Source: UKL13-2 sp031368465
GTDB taxonomy: Bacteria > Pseudomonadota > Gammaproteobacteria > Burkholderiales > Usitatibacteraceae
Length of the DNA: 10,978 nucleotides
Assembly (NCBI GenBank): GCA_031368465.1
Contig: JANMNT010000354.1
Coordinates: 1 to 10,978, forward strand
Direction: 5' to 3'
Shown here: piece by piece, positions 1 to 7,511 of the stretch
Position numbering within the stretch: position 1 is the stretch's first letter
Layout of the letters: the number at the start of each line of letters is the position of its first letter
Notes under the pieces: generated by a model
Told to the model about the DNA's origin: nothing
The model's database searches: none
What the model saw: the letters and a program-made list of their open reading frames with translations, nothing else
Program-made: the position numbers and the translations under genes

Positions 1-2940
1 CGACAATGCGCCGGACAAACCACCGCTGCCGGTTGATGCCGGGTCAAGCGCGGCGACCGCGGTCCAGCCGACCACACCACCGGTGAGCGAACCAACAATT
101 GTTTCTTCACAGTTACCGATGTTGGTCAGTGTGTGGCTGTAGGTCACGCTTGCACCCGCGCGCACACGTGCACGGTTATCCGGCTCGAGACGTACTTGAC
201 AGTTGCGATTCACCGCAAGCAGCACGTCGTCGTCGGCAGCCACAAGACTCCGGTCTGTCACGGATCTGGCCGACTTCGAAACACGATACGGGCCGCCGGG
301 AATGACGCCGGTTGGTAACACCACCCTGACAATGACGGTGGAACTGGCACCGGCTGCGACCGGCCCGGTATCCGGCACGCCGTTGCGGCTGGTATCAGCC
401 AGCACTGTGACCCCGTCGGCAGCCAGCAATGTGATGATCGAACCCTGCGGAAACGTTGCGCCCCTGAGGCTGATGTCATAGGTGTCGGTGATGTTGCCGC
501 GATTGGTAATCGTATTTTGAAAAAGCAGTGTTTGCCCGGGCGTTGCGCCGACAATCGTCTGGCCCGTCACCGTTACACCCAACGCACCGATAACGCGAAA
601 TGTCACTGCGTTCGATGATCTGTTGAGGCGTCGGTCGGCACTGTTGGTAAAGGCGTGGCTCGCAATATTGGTCAGGATTGTTTCGCGCGCGATACCCGCA
701 GTAATCTCCACATCAAACACGATGGTGCCGACGTCACCCGGCTCAAGCACGCTGAAATCAATTTGCAACTGGCCGGCCGACGATGTGTAGGTCACCGCCC
801 TTGTGCCAACCACCGCGCTGCCATTGCCGTTTGAGGCATTAATGCTTGAAGACCCAATATTGACGCGCAACGAGCCGGGCACCATCGTCATGCCGACCGG
901 TAGTACATCGACAATCGAGACGTTGCGCTTACGCGCGACGGCGCCGCTTGCGGCATTTGAAAACGCGAGTGAAACCGTGTGCGGGCCGCCGGGTGAATAT
1001 CCTTCGCGGCTAGAAATTGATTTGACGACGGTCATTTCCAGCGCCGGACTGGTTGCTTCGACAATCAAACAGGCGTTGACAACAAAATTGTGAACGTTTG
1101 TCAGACCGCTGATCGATGACGACTGGTTGGTAAATGCGACAGGGTCGGCGGCGCATGATGCGTTTAACTGTGTTGCAACATTGGTGACGCCGTTGACGAC
1201 AATCGCACAGCTTGAGGTCCCCGCGGCGAGACTGAGGTTACTCACCCGCACTTGATTGCCAACCACGCTGGCTGAACCAGCACAACCGGTACCACGAATG
1301 ACTGCCGCCGCGCCTGTCCCAAAACGCAGACCGCTTGGCAGCGTATCGACGAACGCAACCGCATCTGCCTGCGGACGTCCCGTCGAATTTTGCACTGTCA
1401 ATGTCAGGCTGGTGAAATCGCCGTCATAGATGCGGTCAACGGCAAATTGTTTTGTCAGCATCGGCAGAGCCGGCAACACGGTCAGACACTGCGGCTGCAC
1501 CTGATTATCGGTATTGGTGAGACTCTGTAGCGACAACGCATTGTTGATGAAATCTTGTGGCGGCGTTGCGGAGGCGCATGACGTCGCACTAATTGCCCCC
1601 GGCGTGTTGGTGACGCCGGTTATGCGGATCGTGCAAGCTGCCGTGCCGGGTGACATGGTGCCGCTGGAAATGCTTACGCTCTTCGGTCTGCCAAACGAAA
1701 CAATCGCAAAACAACCCGGCCCCTCCACGTACCCTGCCGACTGTGGCAAAAATTGCAACCCGGGTGGCAGGAAATCGGTGAAGGCGACATTGGCTTGTCC
1801 GGGATTTCCCGCGACGTTTATCAGGGTAAACGACAGCGTCGTGGAATCACCCGCTGTGATGGCTGACGCGCCGAATTGTTTGGTCAACACGGGGCTTTGT
1901 TGAGCGACGACCAGGCATTGCGGAACAACCTGGTTTTGCAGATTCGCAAGACCGACAATCGATGTGCCCGCGTTTGTGTACGACGGTGGGTTGGAACCAC
2001 AGCTCGGATTGGCCGCGGTATTCGCAACAAAGATTGAGTTGATCTGGATCGTACAGGTCGATGTGCCGGCATTGATCGTGACACCGGCCAGTGTCACGGT
2101 GGAACTATTTGGAAAGGTGGCCGTTCCGCTGCAACCCGGGCTGAAACTGGCGGCGGCGCCTGGCACGAGGCTAACGGCCGACGGCAGCTGATCCGAAAAA
2201 CCGATTCCCGCCTGGAGAGGGTTGCCTGCCGTGTTGCTGATCGAAAAACTGAGCGACGTCATATCGCCGGGTCGAAGTACCGACGTCCCAAAATATTTGG
2301 TCAAGGTGGGTAGGCCGCCAACCGGGCTCACGAGCAAACACTGTGAAGAGACCTGATTGTCGAGACCGACCACGCCGGAAATGTTTGCCAATGCGTTGGT
2401 GAAAACGGGCGGATTCCCAACGCAAGAAAGATTTGTTTGACCGATCTGGTTGGTGACGTTATTGACGGTGATCAAACAGGTGGCGTTCGCCGGAACCGCA
2501 AGGTTTGCGACCGCAATGGAGGTTGGCAACAGTGTAGCGGATGCGGAACAGCCAACACTTCCGCCGACAACAGCGGCCGCGCCGGCCGATAGCCGCAAAC
2601 CTGCCGGCAGGTTGTCGGTGAAGGTGGCGCCAGTCGTTACCACCGCAGATGAATTGACAATCGTAAATGTCAGCGGGGTTGAACCGCCCGCAAGGATGGA
2701 CGCGGCACCAAACGCTTTTGTTAAAACCGGTGCTGACGGCGGGGGTGGGAGCAGGGGGGCAACAGTAAGCGAAACACTGTTGCTGGTTGCAACCGCGGGC
2801 ACCGCCGCAACTTGCAAAACCCCGGTCGCAATGTTGGTAATGACGGTTCCGGCTGGTGTTGGCTGCGCCTGCAATGACAGCGGCAAAACAGGTGCAACGG
2901 CCAACAAAACAAAAAATGCCGCATTTCGGGCATTTTTCAT
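1..2940 (-). CDS. Large secreted DUF11-like repeat protein with four-cysteine modules (C-terminus cut by window edge)
   Basis: This frame is open without a stop from 2940 to the left edge, giving 980 residues and no C-terminus. Residues 1-25 form a clear Sec signal peptide: basic start (K2, R5), hydrophobic stretch A7 to L21, and cleavage after L-Q-A at 25. Residues 71-630 are four tandem modules of about 140 residues, each opening with P-x-L-T-K-x-F and carrying F-[TSV]-D-x-L-P and four cysteines. Residues 631-785 look like a degenerate module with D-V-L-P-V-G but no cysteines. Residues 786-910 and 911 onward are a second module type (T-I-T-N-R-G-N at 809-815, G-V-P-D-T-G at 854-859, T-L-T-N-I-G-N at 937-943). 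These motifs and the Thr/Ser/Val/Asn-rich composition fit DUF11-type Ig-like domains. Function is unknown; an extracellular or surface role is inferred. The start is uncertain: ATG 2940 gives the best signal peptide but has no Shine-Dalgarno, and the frame stays open upstream to an ATG at 3066 (42 more residues, basic). It is the last of three same-strand genes, after a 306-base gap. Confidence 0.88.
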   Translation of the reverse strand, partial: MKNARNAAFFVLLAVAPVLPLSLQAQPTPAGTVITNIATGVLQVAAVPAVATSNSVSLTVAPLLPPPPSAPVLTKAFGAASILAGGSTPLTFTIVNSSAVVTTGATFTDNLPAGLRLSAGAAAVVGGSVGCSASATLLPTSIAVANLAVPANATCLITVNNVTNQIGQTNLSCVGNPPVFTNALANISGVVGLDNQVSSQCLLVSPVGGLPTLTKYFGTSVLRPGDMTSLSFSISNTAGNPLQAGIGFSDQLPSAVSLVPGAAASFSPGCSGTATFPNSSTVTLAGVTINAGTSTCTIQINSIFVANTAANPSCGSNPPSYTNAGTSIVGLANLQNQVVPQCLVVAQQSPVLTKQFGASAITAGDSTTLSFTLINVAGNPGQANVAFTDFLPPGLQFLPQSAGYVEGPGCFAIVSFGRPKSVSISSGTMSPGTAACTIRITGVTNTPGAISATSCASATPPQDFINNALSLQSLTNTDNQVQPQCLTVLPALPMLTKQFAVDRIYDGDFTSLTLTVQNSTGRPQADAVAFVDTLPSGLRFGTGAAAVIRGTGCAGSASVVGNQVRVSNLSLAAGTSSCAIVVNGVTNVATQLNASCAADPVAFTNQSSSISGLTNVHNFVVNACLIVEATSPALEMTVVKSISSREGYSPGGPHTVSLAFSNAASGAVARKRNVSIVDVLPVGMTMVPGSLRVNIGSSSINASNGNGSAVVGTRAVTYTSSAGQLQIDFSVLEPGDVGTIVFDVEITAGIARETILTNIASHAFTNSADRRLNRSSNAVTFRVIGALGVTVTGQTIVGATPGQTLLFQNTITNRGNITDTYDISLRGATFPQGSIITLLAADGVTVLADTSRNGVPDTGPVAAGASSTVIVRVVLPTGVIPGGPYRVSKSARSVTDRSLVAADDDVLLAVNRNCQVRLEPDNRARVRAGASVTYSHTLTNIGNCEETIVGSLTGGVVGWTAVAALDPASTGSGGLSGALS
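1051..2730 (-). repeat. Four tandem ~140-residue protein modules, each with four cysteines
   Basis: Translating 2940 to 1 shows four modules at residues 71-210, 211-349, 350-492 and 493-630 (periods 140, 139 and 143). They begin PVLTKAFG, PTLTKYFG, PVLTKQFG and PMLTKQFA. Cysteines fall at 131/155/173/201, 270/296/314/342, 410/436/455/485 and 553/578/596/624, so spacings are 24-26, 18-19 and 28-30. Each module also has a D-x-L-P motif about 40 residues in, N-N or S-N near the third cysteine, and Q-C-L or A-C-L at the last cysteine. The regularity suggests two disulfides per module in an exported beta-sandwich; the pairing cannot be told from sequence. DNA identity between modules is low, so this is an old duplication and not a recent tandem repeat. 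Confidence 0.85.
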
Positions 2941-3172
2941 AGCTAAAACAGCGGTTTTTTTTATGCTTTGGAGGGCTTTCGCGAATTTCGGGTCAAGCTT
3001 GCCTGCCCTCGCGTTGAGGCTCAATTTTCGCAAACAGAGCGTGTCGATCGACCTTCGTTTTCGCATCAAAACATTATTAATTTCGCCCCCAAAATTGGTT
3101 GCGAACTACCGCACAAAATCCCGTTTTTCGATGTGTTTTCACAACCTTTAACAGTTGCAAAAGCCCATAGAG

Positions 3173-3197
3173 AAACGGGAGGACAATCCTCCCGTTT
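3173..3197 (-). terminator. Strong hairpin after the 3247-6267 gene, probable terminator
   Basis: Arms AAACGGGAGGA (3173-3183) and TCCTCCCGTTT (3187-3197) pair perfectly over 11 bp around a 3-base loop. On the minus strand the stem is followed by TTTCTCT, a poor U-tract; on the plus strand the run is TTTTT. Its place about 50 bases past the minus-strand stop fits a terminator of that gene, and there is no plus-strand gene for it to serve. Termination is probable but may be leaky, which would allow read-through to the next gene. Confidence 0.65.
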
Positions 3198-3204
3198 TTC
3201 AGCG

Positions 3205-3224
3205 CCTTCTGCCGCGGCAGAAGG
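3205..3224. repeat. Perfect 20-bp palindrome next to the terminator hairpin
   Basis: CCTTCTGCCG (3205-3214) is followed immediately by its exact reverse complement CGGCAGAAGG (3215-3224). It lies between the minus-strand stop at 3247 and the hairpin at 3173-3197, so the 3' end of that mRNA could carry two consecutive hairpins. With no spacer it could also be a two-fold protein-binding site. The 20-bp perfect symmetry is visible; the role is inferred. Confidence 0.7.
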
Positions 3225-3246
3225 ACAGCAATAATCCTTTCAGTTG

Positions 3247-6200
3247 TTAATTAATCCGCACACAGAATTGGAGGGAGACGCTACCGCCCGGCAACAATAC
3301 CGAGGCAGGTGCCGCCGGACCGGCCGGGGTTGCCGCGGATACCGCAGTAACGGTACCAGCCATCGCGTTGCCCGGTACGACCGATGCAAACAACGGTCCG
3401 CTTGTCAGCGTGGCGGGGCTACAGCCGGTGTCGTACTTGGTGTTTGCGGGCGTGACGTCGGAAATTGTGATGTTGTTGATATTGTTCGCCGTCGTGTTGA
3501 AACCAACAATCAGGTAAGCAATACACTGCCCCGGCGCGGTCCCGGCACCCGCCGGAATCGCCGCGTTACTCCAGGCGCCGTTTGGCACGCCGGCTGTAAT
3601 GGTTGGCGCCGCCGGCGGCGTTGCACACGCGGTCAACTGCTGGAATTTATCCAGACGCAATCCGGATGTCAGCGTGGTGGTGTCGGTCGCCGATACCGTT
3701 GTCGCGTTGTACGTCGCCGTGATGGTGGTGACGTTTGGCGGGCTGCCAGCCATCGCCGGCGCATTGACCCTGACAAAAATCAGCTGTGACGTATTTGGTG
3801 CCAAATTGAATGTCACCATAGTCGTAATGGTTGTATCCGATCCAACGTTCAGCACCCCCGTGTTACCCACACCGTCGTCGATGTATGCCGCGGATGTCCA
3901 CGCCTGCCCGGGGACCTGATTATTGGTCATGAACGCGCCGGGGAAAGATATGGTTTCTGTCACGTTGCCGCTGTTGGTAATGGTGTGCTGATAAGTTACC
4001 GATCCACCTGGCGAGGTGTTTTGGTTTCCGTTCGGCGAAATCGACACATTGCGGGCATTGCCAAGCGTAATCTGGTCGCGTTTGAAGTCAAACACGGTGG
4101 CGTTGCCCTGCTGCTCGACGCGGAAATTGATCACGTAATTTCCGGGCGGTGAGTCGGTGGGACGGCTGCCGCCATTGCCTTGATTGGTTGGTGGAACCAG
4201 CACTTCGGCACAAATCAACCTGTTACCACCGGCCGCAATGGGCGCGGCACCGGTGGACGTGATATTGCCACCCGTGACTGTTGAACAGTCACCTGCACCG
4301 CCATCGAGCTTGAACTGGATGGTCCAGTTGACAGGCGTCGCGGCCAAGCCGACACCCGCCGGCACCGAGAAGAAGGTGGCACTAAGATCGTAAATGCTGG
4401 CAATCGCACTTGTGTTATTCACAAACAAGCGGAAGCGCGTGGTTGTGGTCAACGTTACCGATGGTGTCACCGCATTGTTGGTGATGATTGTTGCCGTGCC
4501 GGCACCAAGACCTTCGGTGAGCGTCGCACCGCCGGCAATGCTCAGATTGTTGGTCAAATCAACCGTGTTCGCGACAATTGCCGTCAGTATGTTGGTGACA
4601 TTGTCAGACACGGTATTGTTCGCTGCCGACGTTGCCTTCAACACGATGTTGTGTGGTCCGGTAATCGGGAACGTCACGCCGGGCGGAATCGTTGCCTTGA
4701 CAATCACCGCGTAGCCGCAACTCGTCAGCGCGGCATTGATAATGAACGGCGCCGGACAGGTGCCCGCACTGACCAACGGAATCTGGCCGGTATCCGGGGC
4801 TGAACCGCCGCCGTTGTCGATCAGTGTGGTGGTGCCGTCCGACTTGTACATGGTGAAGGTGGTACCAGCCGGGAACGAACAGGCCGGCGCGACGTTGCCC
4901 GGTGCGCAGTTTGCCCCGGTGAACGTTGCACTGGTCCCTACCGCAACACCCGTACCGTCGAAAAATTGGATATCAAACGTGTCCGGCGCGTTGCCGTTGT
5001 TCCAAACATAGTTGGTCCATTGAATGGTCTGGCCAGGTGACGTCGACGCAATGGTCACGTTGCCCGGTTCACCGCTTGCTGCAAGACTCAACGTTGACGA
5101 ACCGTTAAATGCAACAGCCGGCACCTGAGCGACGCTATACGTGACGGCGTTTGACGGATTTGGACCGGTGGTGGTCATCGTCACTGAATCGGTGAATGTG
5201 ACGGTTGCCGTGTTAGACGTTGCAGCGGTCACACCGACAGCAAGACCAGAAGCAATCGTGACTTGGAAATATAAATTGCCCGATGTTGAACCTGGCACTG
5301 AAGCGATGGTGCCGGTAACAGTACCGGTCACGGCAGTTGTCGGCGACGTATAGACGATACCGGCTGGATCGGCACCTGCGCCGTCACCCAGAACAGTCGC
5401 GCCGCTGTTGCTCCACTTACCAGATCCAGGCACGTATACAAAACCGCTGGGCAACGGGTCGTTGATGATGGCATTGTTACAAGTGATTGAGCCGGAGTTG
5501 TTATAGCTCAACACAACATACAGCGGGCCAGCATTTGGGCTCAATCCACCACTGACCGGCGTAACGCCCGGTGGCGGCGTGCTGGACAATGCTTTGGTCA
5601 GCGTGATCGAACAATTGCCGATCGTGGTGGTGTCGATCACCGACTGTGATGGTGGTGAAGTCGGTGCGGCACTGGTTGCGGTTACGGTGATGGTGCCGGT
5701 CGCACCAACGGCCGGGCCGGATGCGGGTGTGTTTGCGCAGACCACAAATCGGAAAATTGATGATGGACCGGCGGATGTTAGTGCAGTGGTGGTCGTTATC
5801 GCCGTACCGTTGTCCGGCACGCCATTACCATCGGCATCCAGGTAATACGAGATCGGCGCAACGTGGTTAAAGCCGCCACCCATGACTGGTGCGGTTAGCG
5901 CAAACGTGTCATTGCCGTTACCGGTATTGGTGATCGTGTGCGGGTAACACACCTGCTGATTCAGTGGTTTTGTTTGTGCACCAGGCGCGGTCAGCGTGAA
6001 GCTGTAGACCTGCGAGACCGTGGTGACAACCGTGTTCGACGTCGAATTCAGCGTCACCAACGGGTTTGCCGTATCGACGTAAGACGCCGATGCCTGGTTT
6101 CCAATCGGCGCACCCGCGGGGGCGACCTGTGCCCGCGCCGTCTGCATCACGATACCAACTGTGAGCGTCAGCAGCAACATCAACATTGCCAGTTTCGACG

Positions 6201-6267
6201 TCAGTGCCGCGTGCATTTGGCTGGTCGTACTACCAGACGAAATCGGTAAATGCCGGATGAGATTCAT
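3247..6267 (-). CDS. Large secreted DUF11-like beta-sandwich repeat protein
   Basis: Encodes about 1006 residues from ATG 6267, chosen because TAGGGA lies 5 bases upstream and the product starts with an exportable leader: a basic/polar n-region to K25, hydrophobic 26-41, and cleavage after A-R-A at 46. An alternative TTG at 6345 would add 26 residues and overlap the upstream stop. After cleavage there is no other clear membrane segment. Motifs include H-T-I-T-N-T-G-N (110-117) with a D-A-D-G-N-G-V-P-D loop (143-151), resembling a calcium-binding loop; a DUF11-like domain at about 220-378 with D-P-L-P-S-G (270-275); W-N-N-G-N-A-P-D-T-F (422-431) with A-P-D-T-G (490-494); H-T-I-T-N-S-G-N (761-768); and a final domain at about 869-1006 ending in a beta strand. 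The product is Thr/Asn/Ala/Gly-rich and cysteine-poor compared with the protein at 1-2940. No LPXTG, autotransporter barrel, OmpA-like or lipobox anchor is visible. It follows the 6342-6944 gene by 74 bases, so the two are probably co-transcribed. The function is unknown; extracellular or surface structural is inferred. Confidence 0.9.
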   Translation of the reverse strand: MNLIRHLPISSGSTTSQMHAALTSKLAMLMLLLTLTVGIVMQTARAQVAPAGAPIGNQASASYVDTANPLVTLNSTSNTVVTTVSQVYSFTLTAPGAQTKPLNQQVCYPHTITNTGNGNDTFALTAPVMGGGFNHVAPISYYLDADGNGVPDNGTAITTTTALTSAGPSSIFRFVVCANTPASGPAVGATGTITVTATSAAPTSPPSQSVIDTTTIGNCSITLTKALSSTPPPGVTPVSGGLSPNAGPLYVVLSYNNSGSITCNNAIINDPLPSGFVYVPGSGKWSNSGATVLGDGAGADPAGIVYTSPTTAVTGTVTGTIASVPGSTSGNLYFQVTIASGLAVGVTAATSNTATVTFTDSVTMTTTGPNPSNAVTYSVAQVPAVAFNGSSTLSLAASGEPGNVTIASTSPGQTIQWTNYVWNNGNAPDTFDIQFFDGTGVAVGTSATFTGANCAPGNVAPACSFPAGTTFTMYKSDGTTTLIDNGGGSAPDTGQIPLVSAGTCPAPFIINAALTSCGYAVIVKATIPPGVTFPITGPHNIVLKATSAANNTVSDNVTNILTAIVANTVDLTNNLSIAGGATLTEGLGAGTATIITNNAVTPSVTLTTTTRFRLFVNNTSAIASIYDLSATFFSVPAGVGLAATPVNWTIQFKLDGGAGDCSTVTGGNITSTGAAPIAAGGNRLICAEVLVPPTNQGNGGSRPTDSPPGNYVINFRVEQQGNATVFDFKRDQITLGNARNVSISPNGNQNTSPGGSVTYQHTITNSGNVTETISFPGAFMTNNQVPGQAWTSAAYIDDGVGNTGVLNVGSDTTITTMVTFNLAPNTSQLIFVRVNAPAMAGSPPNVTTITATYNATTVSATDTTTLTSGLRLDKFQQLTACATPPAAPTITAGVPNGAWSNAAIPAGAGTAPGQCIAYLIVGFNTTANNINNITISDVTPANTKYDTGCSPATLTSGPLFASVVPGNAMAGTVTAVSAATPAGPAAPASVLLPGGSVSLQFCVRIN

Positions 6268-6272
6268 GGTTT

Positions 6273-6278
6273 TCCCTA
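6273..6278 (-). promoter_or_regulatory. Ribosome binding site deciding the start at 6267
   Basis: On the minus strand TAGGGA ends 5 bases before ATG 6267. It is the best Shine-Dalgarno-like match near any candidate start of the 1006-residue protein. The competing TTG at 6345 has only AAGG seven bases upstream. Confidence 0.6.
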
Positions 6279-6341
6279 ACGAGACGATTGTTGTTTGTTG
6301 GTGATGCGGACGATAAAAATTTGATGACTGGTTTGGCGCAA

Positions 6342-6944
6342 TCAACCTGGCGCCTTGTTTGCCGTGTTGTCATAAAGGCGGAAGCGTGCTGATACAACGA
6401 ATATTTTCTCGGGACCGAGGTCGACGCCCTTCCAGCGCAAAAAGCGGTATTCGATAACAGGCACAATTTGCTCCAGCACCACACCATTGGCCTGCTTGAC
6501 TTTGCGTTTCAGCGGCATTGGTGAAAAGGTGGTGCCATCAATACTCGCGAGCACGTTGGACGGCTTGACCGACGCGACAATCAATTCCGTGTATTGCGGC
6601 ACAGGTAATGTTGCGTCGGCGCGTAGATTCTTTTTTGAGGTGTTGGTATAGGTGGCGGTCTCTTCGATCACGTCGCCCGGCTTGGCCTCTGCTGCGTTAA
6701 CCAACAATTCTTTGCCATCAGCCTGCGTGACTTTTTTGCGCTCCAGCTTGATCGTCAACGGCTCCGCTGCGCGCCCTGCACCTGCCTTGGCCGCCGGCTT
6801 CGCTGCAGGTGCGGATGTCTGCGCAACCGCCGCACCGCCACCAAAGGCGATGGCCAACGCGATGAACGCAACACAAATCTTCGGCATGCGAGTGTGCGCT
6901 TTGTTCGATCCGGTCACGTTTGCAAATGTGTTGAGCATGTTCAT
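6342..6944 (-). CDS. Small secreted companion protein (200 aa), possible single DUF11-type domain
   Basis: A 200-residue exported protein, first gene of the minus-strand locus. The signal peptide has a basic n-region up to K22, a hydrophobic stretch C24 to A41, and A-V-A then Q42 as cleavage site. An Ala/Lys-rich linker (43-61) leads to a compact domain of about 130 residues. P-G-D-V-I-E-E-T-A-T-Y-T-N-T-S (89-103) followed by V-P-Q-Y-T-E-L (115-121) resembles the opening of a DUF11/conserved-repeat domain. The C-terminal part is conserved-looking (W171 to Y191), with no cysteines after cleavage and no membrane anchor. Starts 6944 and 6938 are both possible: GGGA lies 4 or 10 bases upstream and AAGGA farther away. 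The gene ends in TGA at 6342, 74 bases before the next start. Its position suggests it assists or assembles with the large repeat proteins, which is inference only. The biochemical function is unknown. Confidence 0.85.
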   Translation of the reverse strand: MNMLNTFANVTGSNKAHTRMPKICVAFIALAIAFGGGAAVAQTSAPAAKPAAKAGAGRAAEPLTIKLERKKVTQADGKELLVNAAEAKPGDVIEETATYTNTSKKNLRADATLPVPQYTELIVASVKPSNVLASIDGTTFSPMPLKRKVKQANGVVLEQIVPVIEYRFLRWKGVDLGPEKIFVVSARFRLYDNTANKAPG

Positions 6945-7016
6945 TTATTCCCAATGTTTCCTTGCACAAGAGTGTGCGGCTTCAGAATACCGGCTGGTCG
7001 TGTTTGTACCGCGATT

Positions 7017-7045
7017 AATTTAAACCCAGACTTTTTGCCAACCAA
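7017..7045 (-). promoter_or_regulatory. Candidate promoter of the secreted-protein locus
   Basis: On the minus strand TTGGTT (7040-7045) and TAAATT (7017-7022) are separated by 17 bases, about 75 bases upstream of the start at 6944. The -35 match is weak and the -10 match is four of six. It is proposed on spacing and AT-rich context only. Confidence 0.3.
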
Positions 7046-7349
7046 ATTGATCGAATAACCCTATTTCGTGCGCACTTTATGTGTTTAAAGCTGAAAACTA
7101 CGCGTGAAACCGCACAATTGACAAGATTTAACACACCGCCCGCTGCTGCAAAATTGCTTGTAATGCTGTCAAAACACCCAAAACTTGACGTTTTATTGAA
7201 AGATTTCCGTTATTGCAGCAAGCATTAACACGTTTCTCGCACGTGATAATACCAGATAATGACCTGAACATAACTTTTTTCCCTTACAATTCAGATATTT
7301 ACGGATGTTTATTCATGCAGTATCTGGAATTGCAATTACCGCTGAATCG

Positions 7350-7376
7350 GCGACACAGGTCGAACGCCGCTATAAT
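7350..7376 (+). promoter_or_regulatory. Promoter of tRNA-Ser
   Basis: A perfect TATAAT at 7371-7376 lies about 43 bases before the tRNA 5' end. GCGACA (7350-7355) is a four-of-six -35 match with a short 15-base spacer. The -10 element is convincing; the -35 is not certain. Transcription would start near 7383 and give a leader of about 36 bases for 5' processing. Confidence 0.6.
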
Positions 7377-7418
7377 TGCGCCCGTTGGTCGACCAATTGG
7401 CATCGTTGTATGGATTCA

Positions 7419-7509
7419 GGAGAGGTGGCAGAGTGGTCGAATGCACCGGACTCGAAATCCGGCATACCGGTCTCCGGTATCGTGGGTTCGAATCCCACCC
7501 TCTCCGCCA
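7419..7509 (+). tRNA. tRNA-Ser(CGA), decodes UCG
   Basis: The acceptor stem GGAGAGG (7419-7425) pairs with CCTCTCC (7499-7505), followed by discriminator G and encoded CCA (7507-7509). The anticodon stem CCGGA/TCCGG encloses loop CTCGAAA, with anticodon CGA at 7453-7455. A long variable arm built on ACCGG/CCGGT is diagnostic of a class II tRNA such as Ser. The T arm reads GTGGGTTCGAATCCCAC. A TATAAT lies upstream and an intrinsic terminator begins three bases after CCA, so this is a single-gene unit. Confidence 0.97.
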
Positions 7510-7511
7510 TA

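Larger units (their letters stand above)
2941..3246 (-). other. Intergenic region between the two large repeat-protein genes
   Basis: These 306 bases separate the stop of the gene at 3247 from the ATG at 2940. The half next to the upstream gene holds two hairpins (listed separately). The rest is AT-rich with A/T runs and could hold a promoter for the gene at 1-2940, but no convincing -35/-10 pair was found. The minus-strand frame of that gene remains open through 2941-3066, with a possible TTG near 3021 and an ATG at 3066, so part may be coding. No plus-strand gene is supported. Confidence 0.6.
6945..7418. other. AT-rich divergent intergenic region
   Basis: These 474 bases lie between the minus-strand secreted-protein gene and tRNA-Ser. 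AT content is visibly higher than in the flanking genes, especially 7010-7330. It holds candidate promoters for both directions (listed separately) and a small hairpin, GCACA (6964-6968) / TGTGC (6973-6977), in the presumed 5' leader of the minus-strand gene just before AAGGA. I see no convincing gene; open frames here run into the tRNA and lack coding character. Confidence 0.6.

Noticed and set aside
1051..2730. The regular ~420-bp repeats as a recent DNA tandem duplication or CRISPR-like array
   Set aside because: The similarity is at protein level only; the nucleotide sequence has diverged and the spacing is that of protein domains, not short direct repeats.
3244..6249. Many plus-strand open frames of 60-180 codons opposite the 1006-residue gene and its neighbours
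   Set aside because: They are antisense shadows. The minus-strand reading is continuous over 1000 codons with a signal peptide and repeated motifs, while the plus frames are short, mutually overlapping and show no known motif.
7085..7240. Imperfect inverted similarity around TTGCTTGTAATGC and GCAGCAAGCATTA as a possible small RNA or attenuator
   Set aside because: The pairing is patchy and long-range, with no promoter or terminator arrangement to support an RNA gene.
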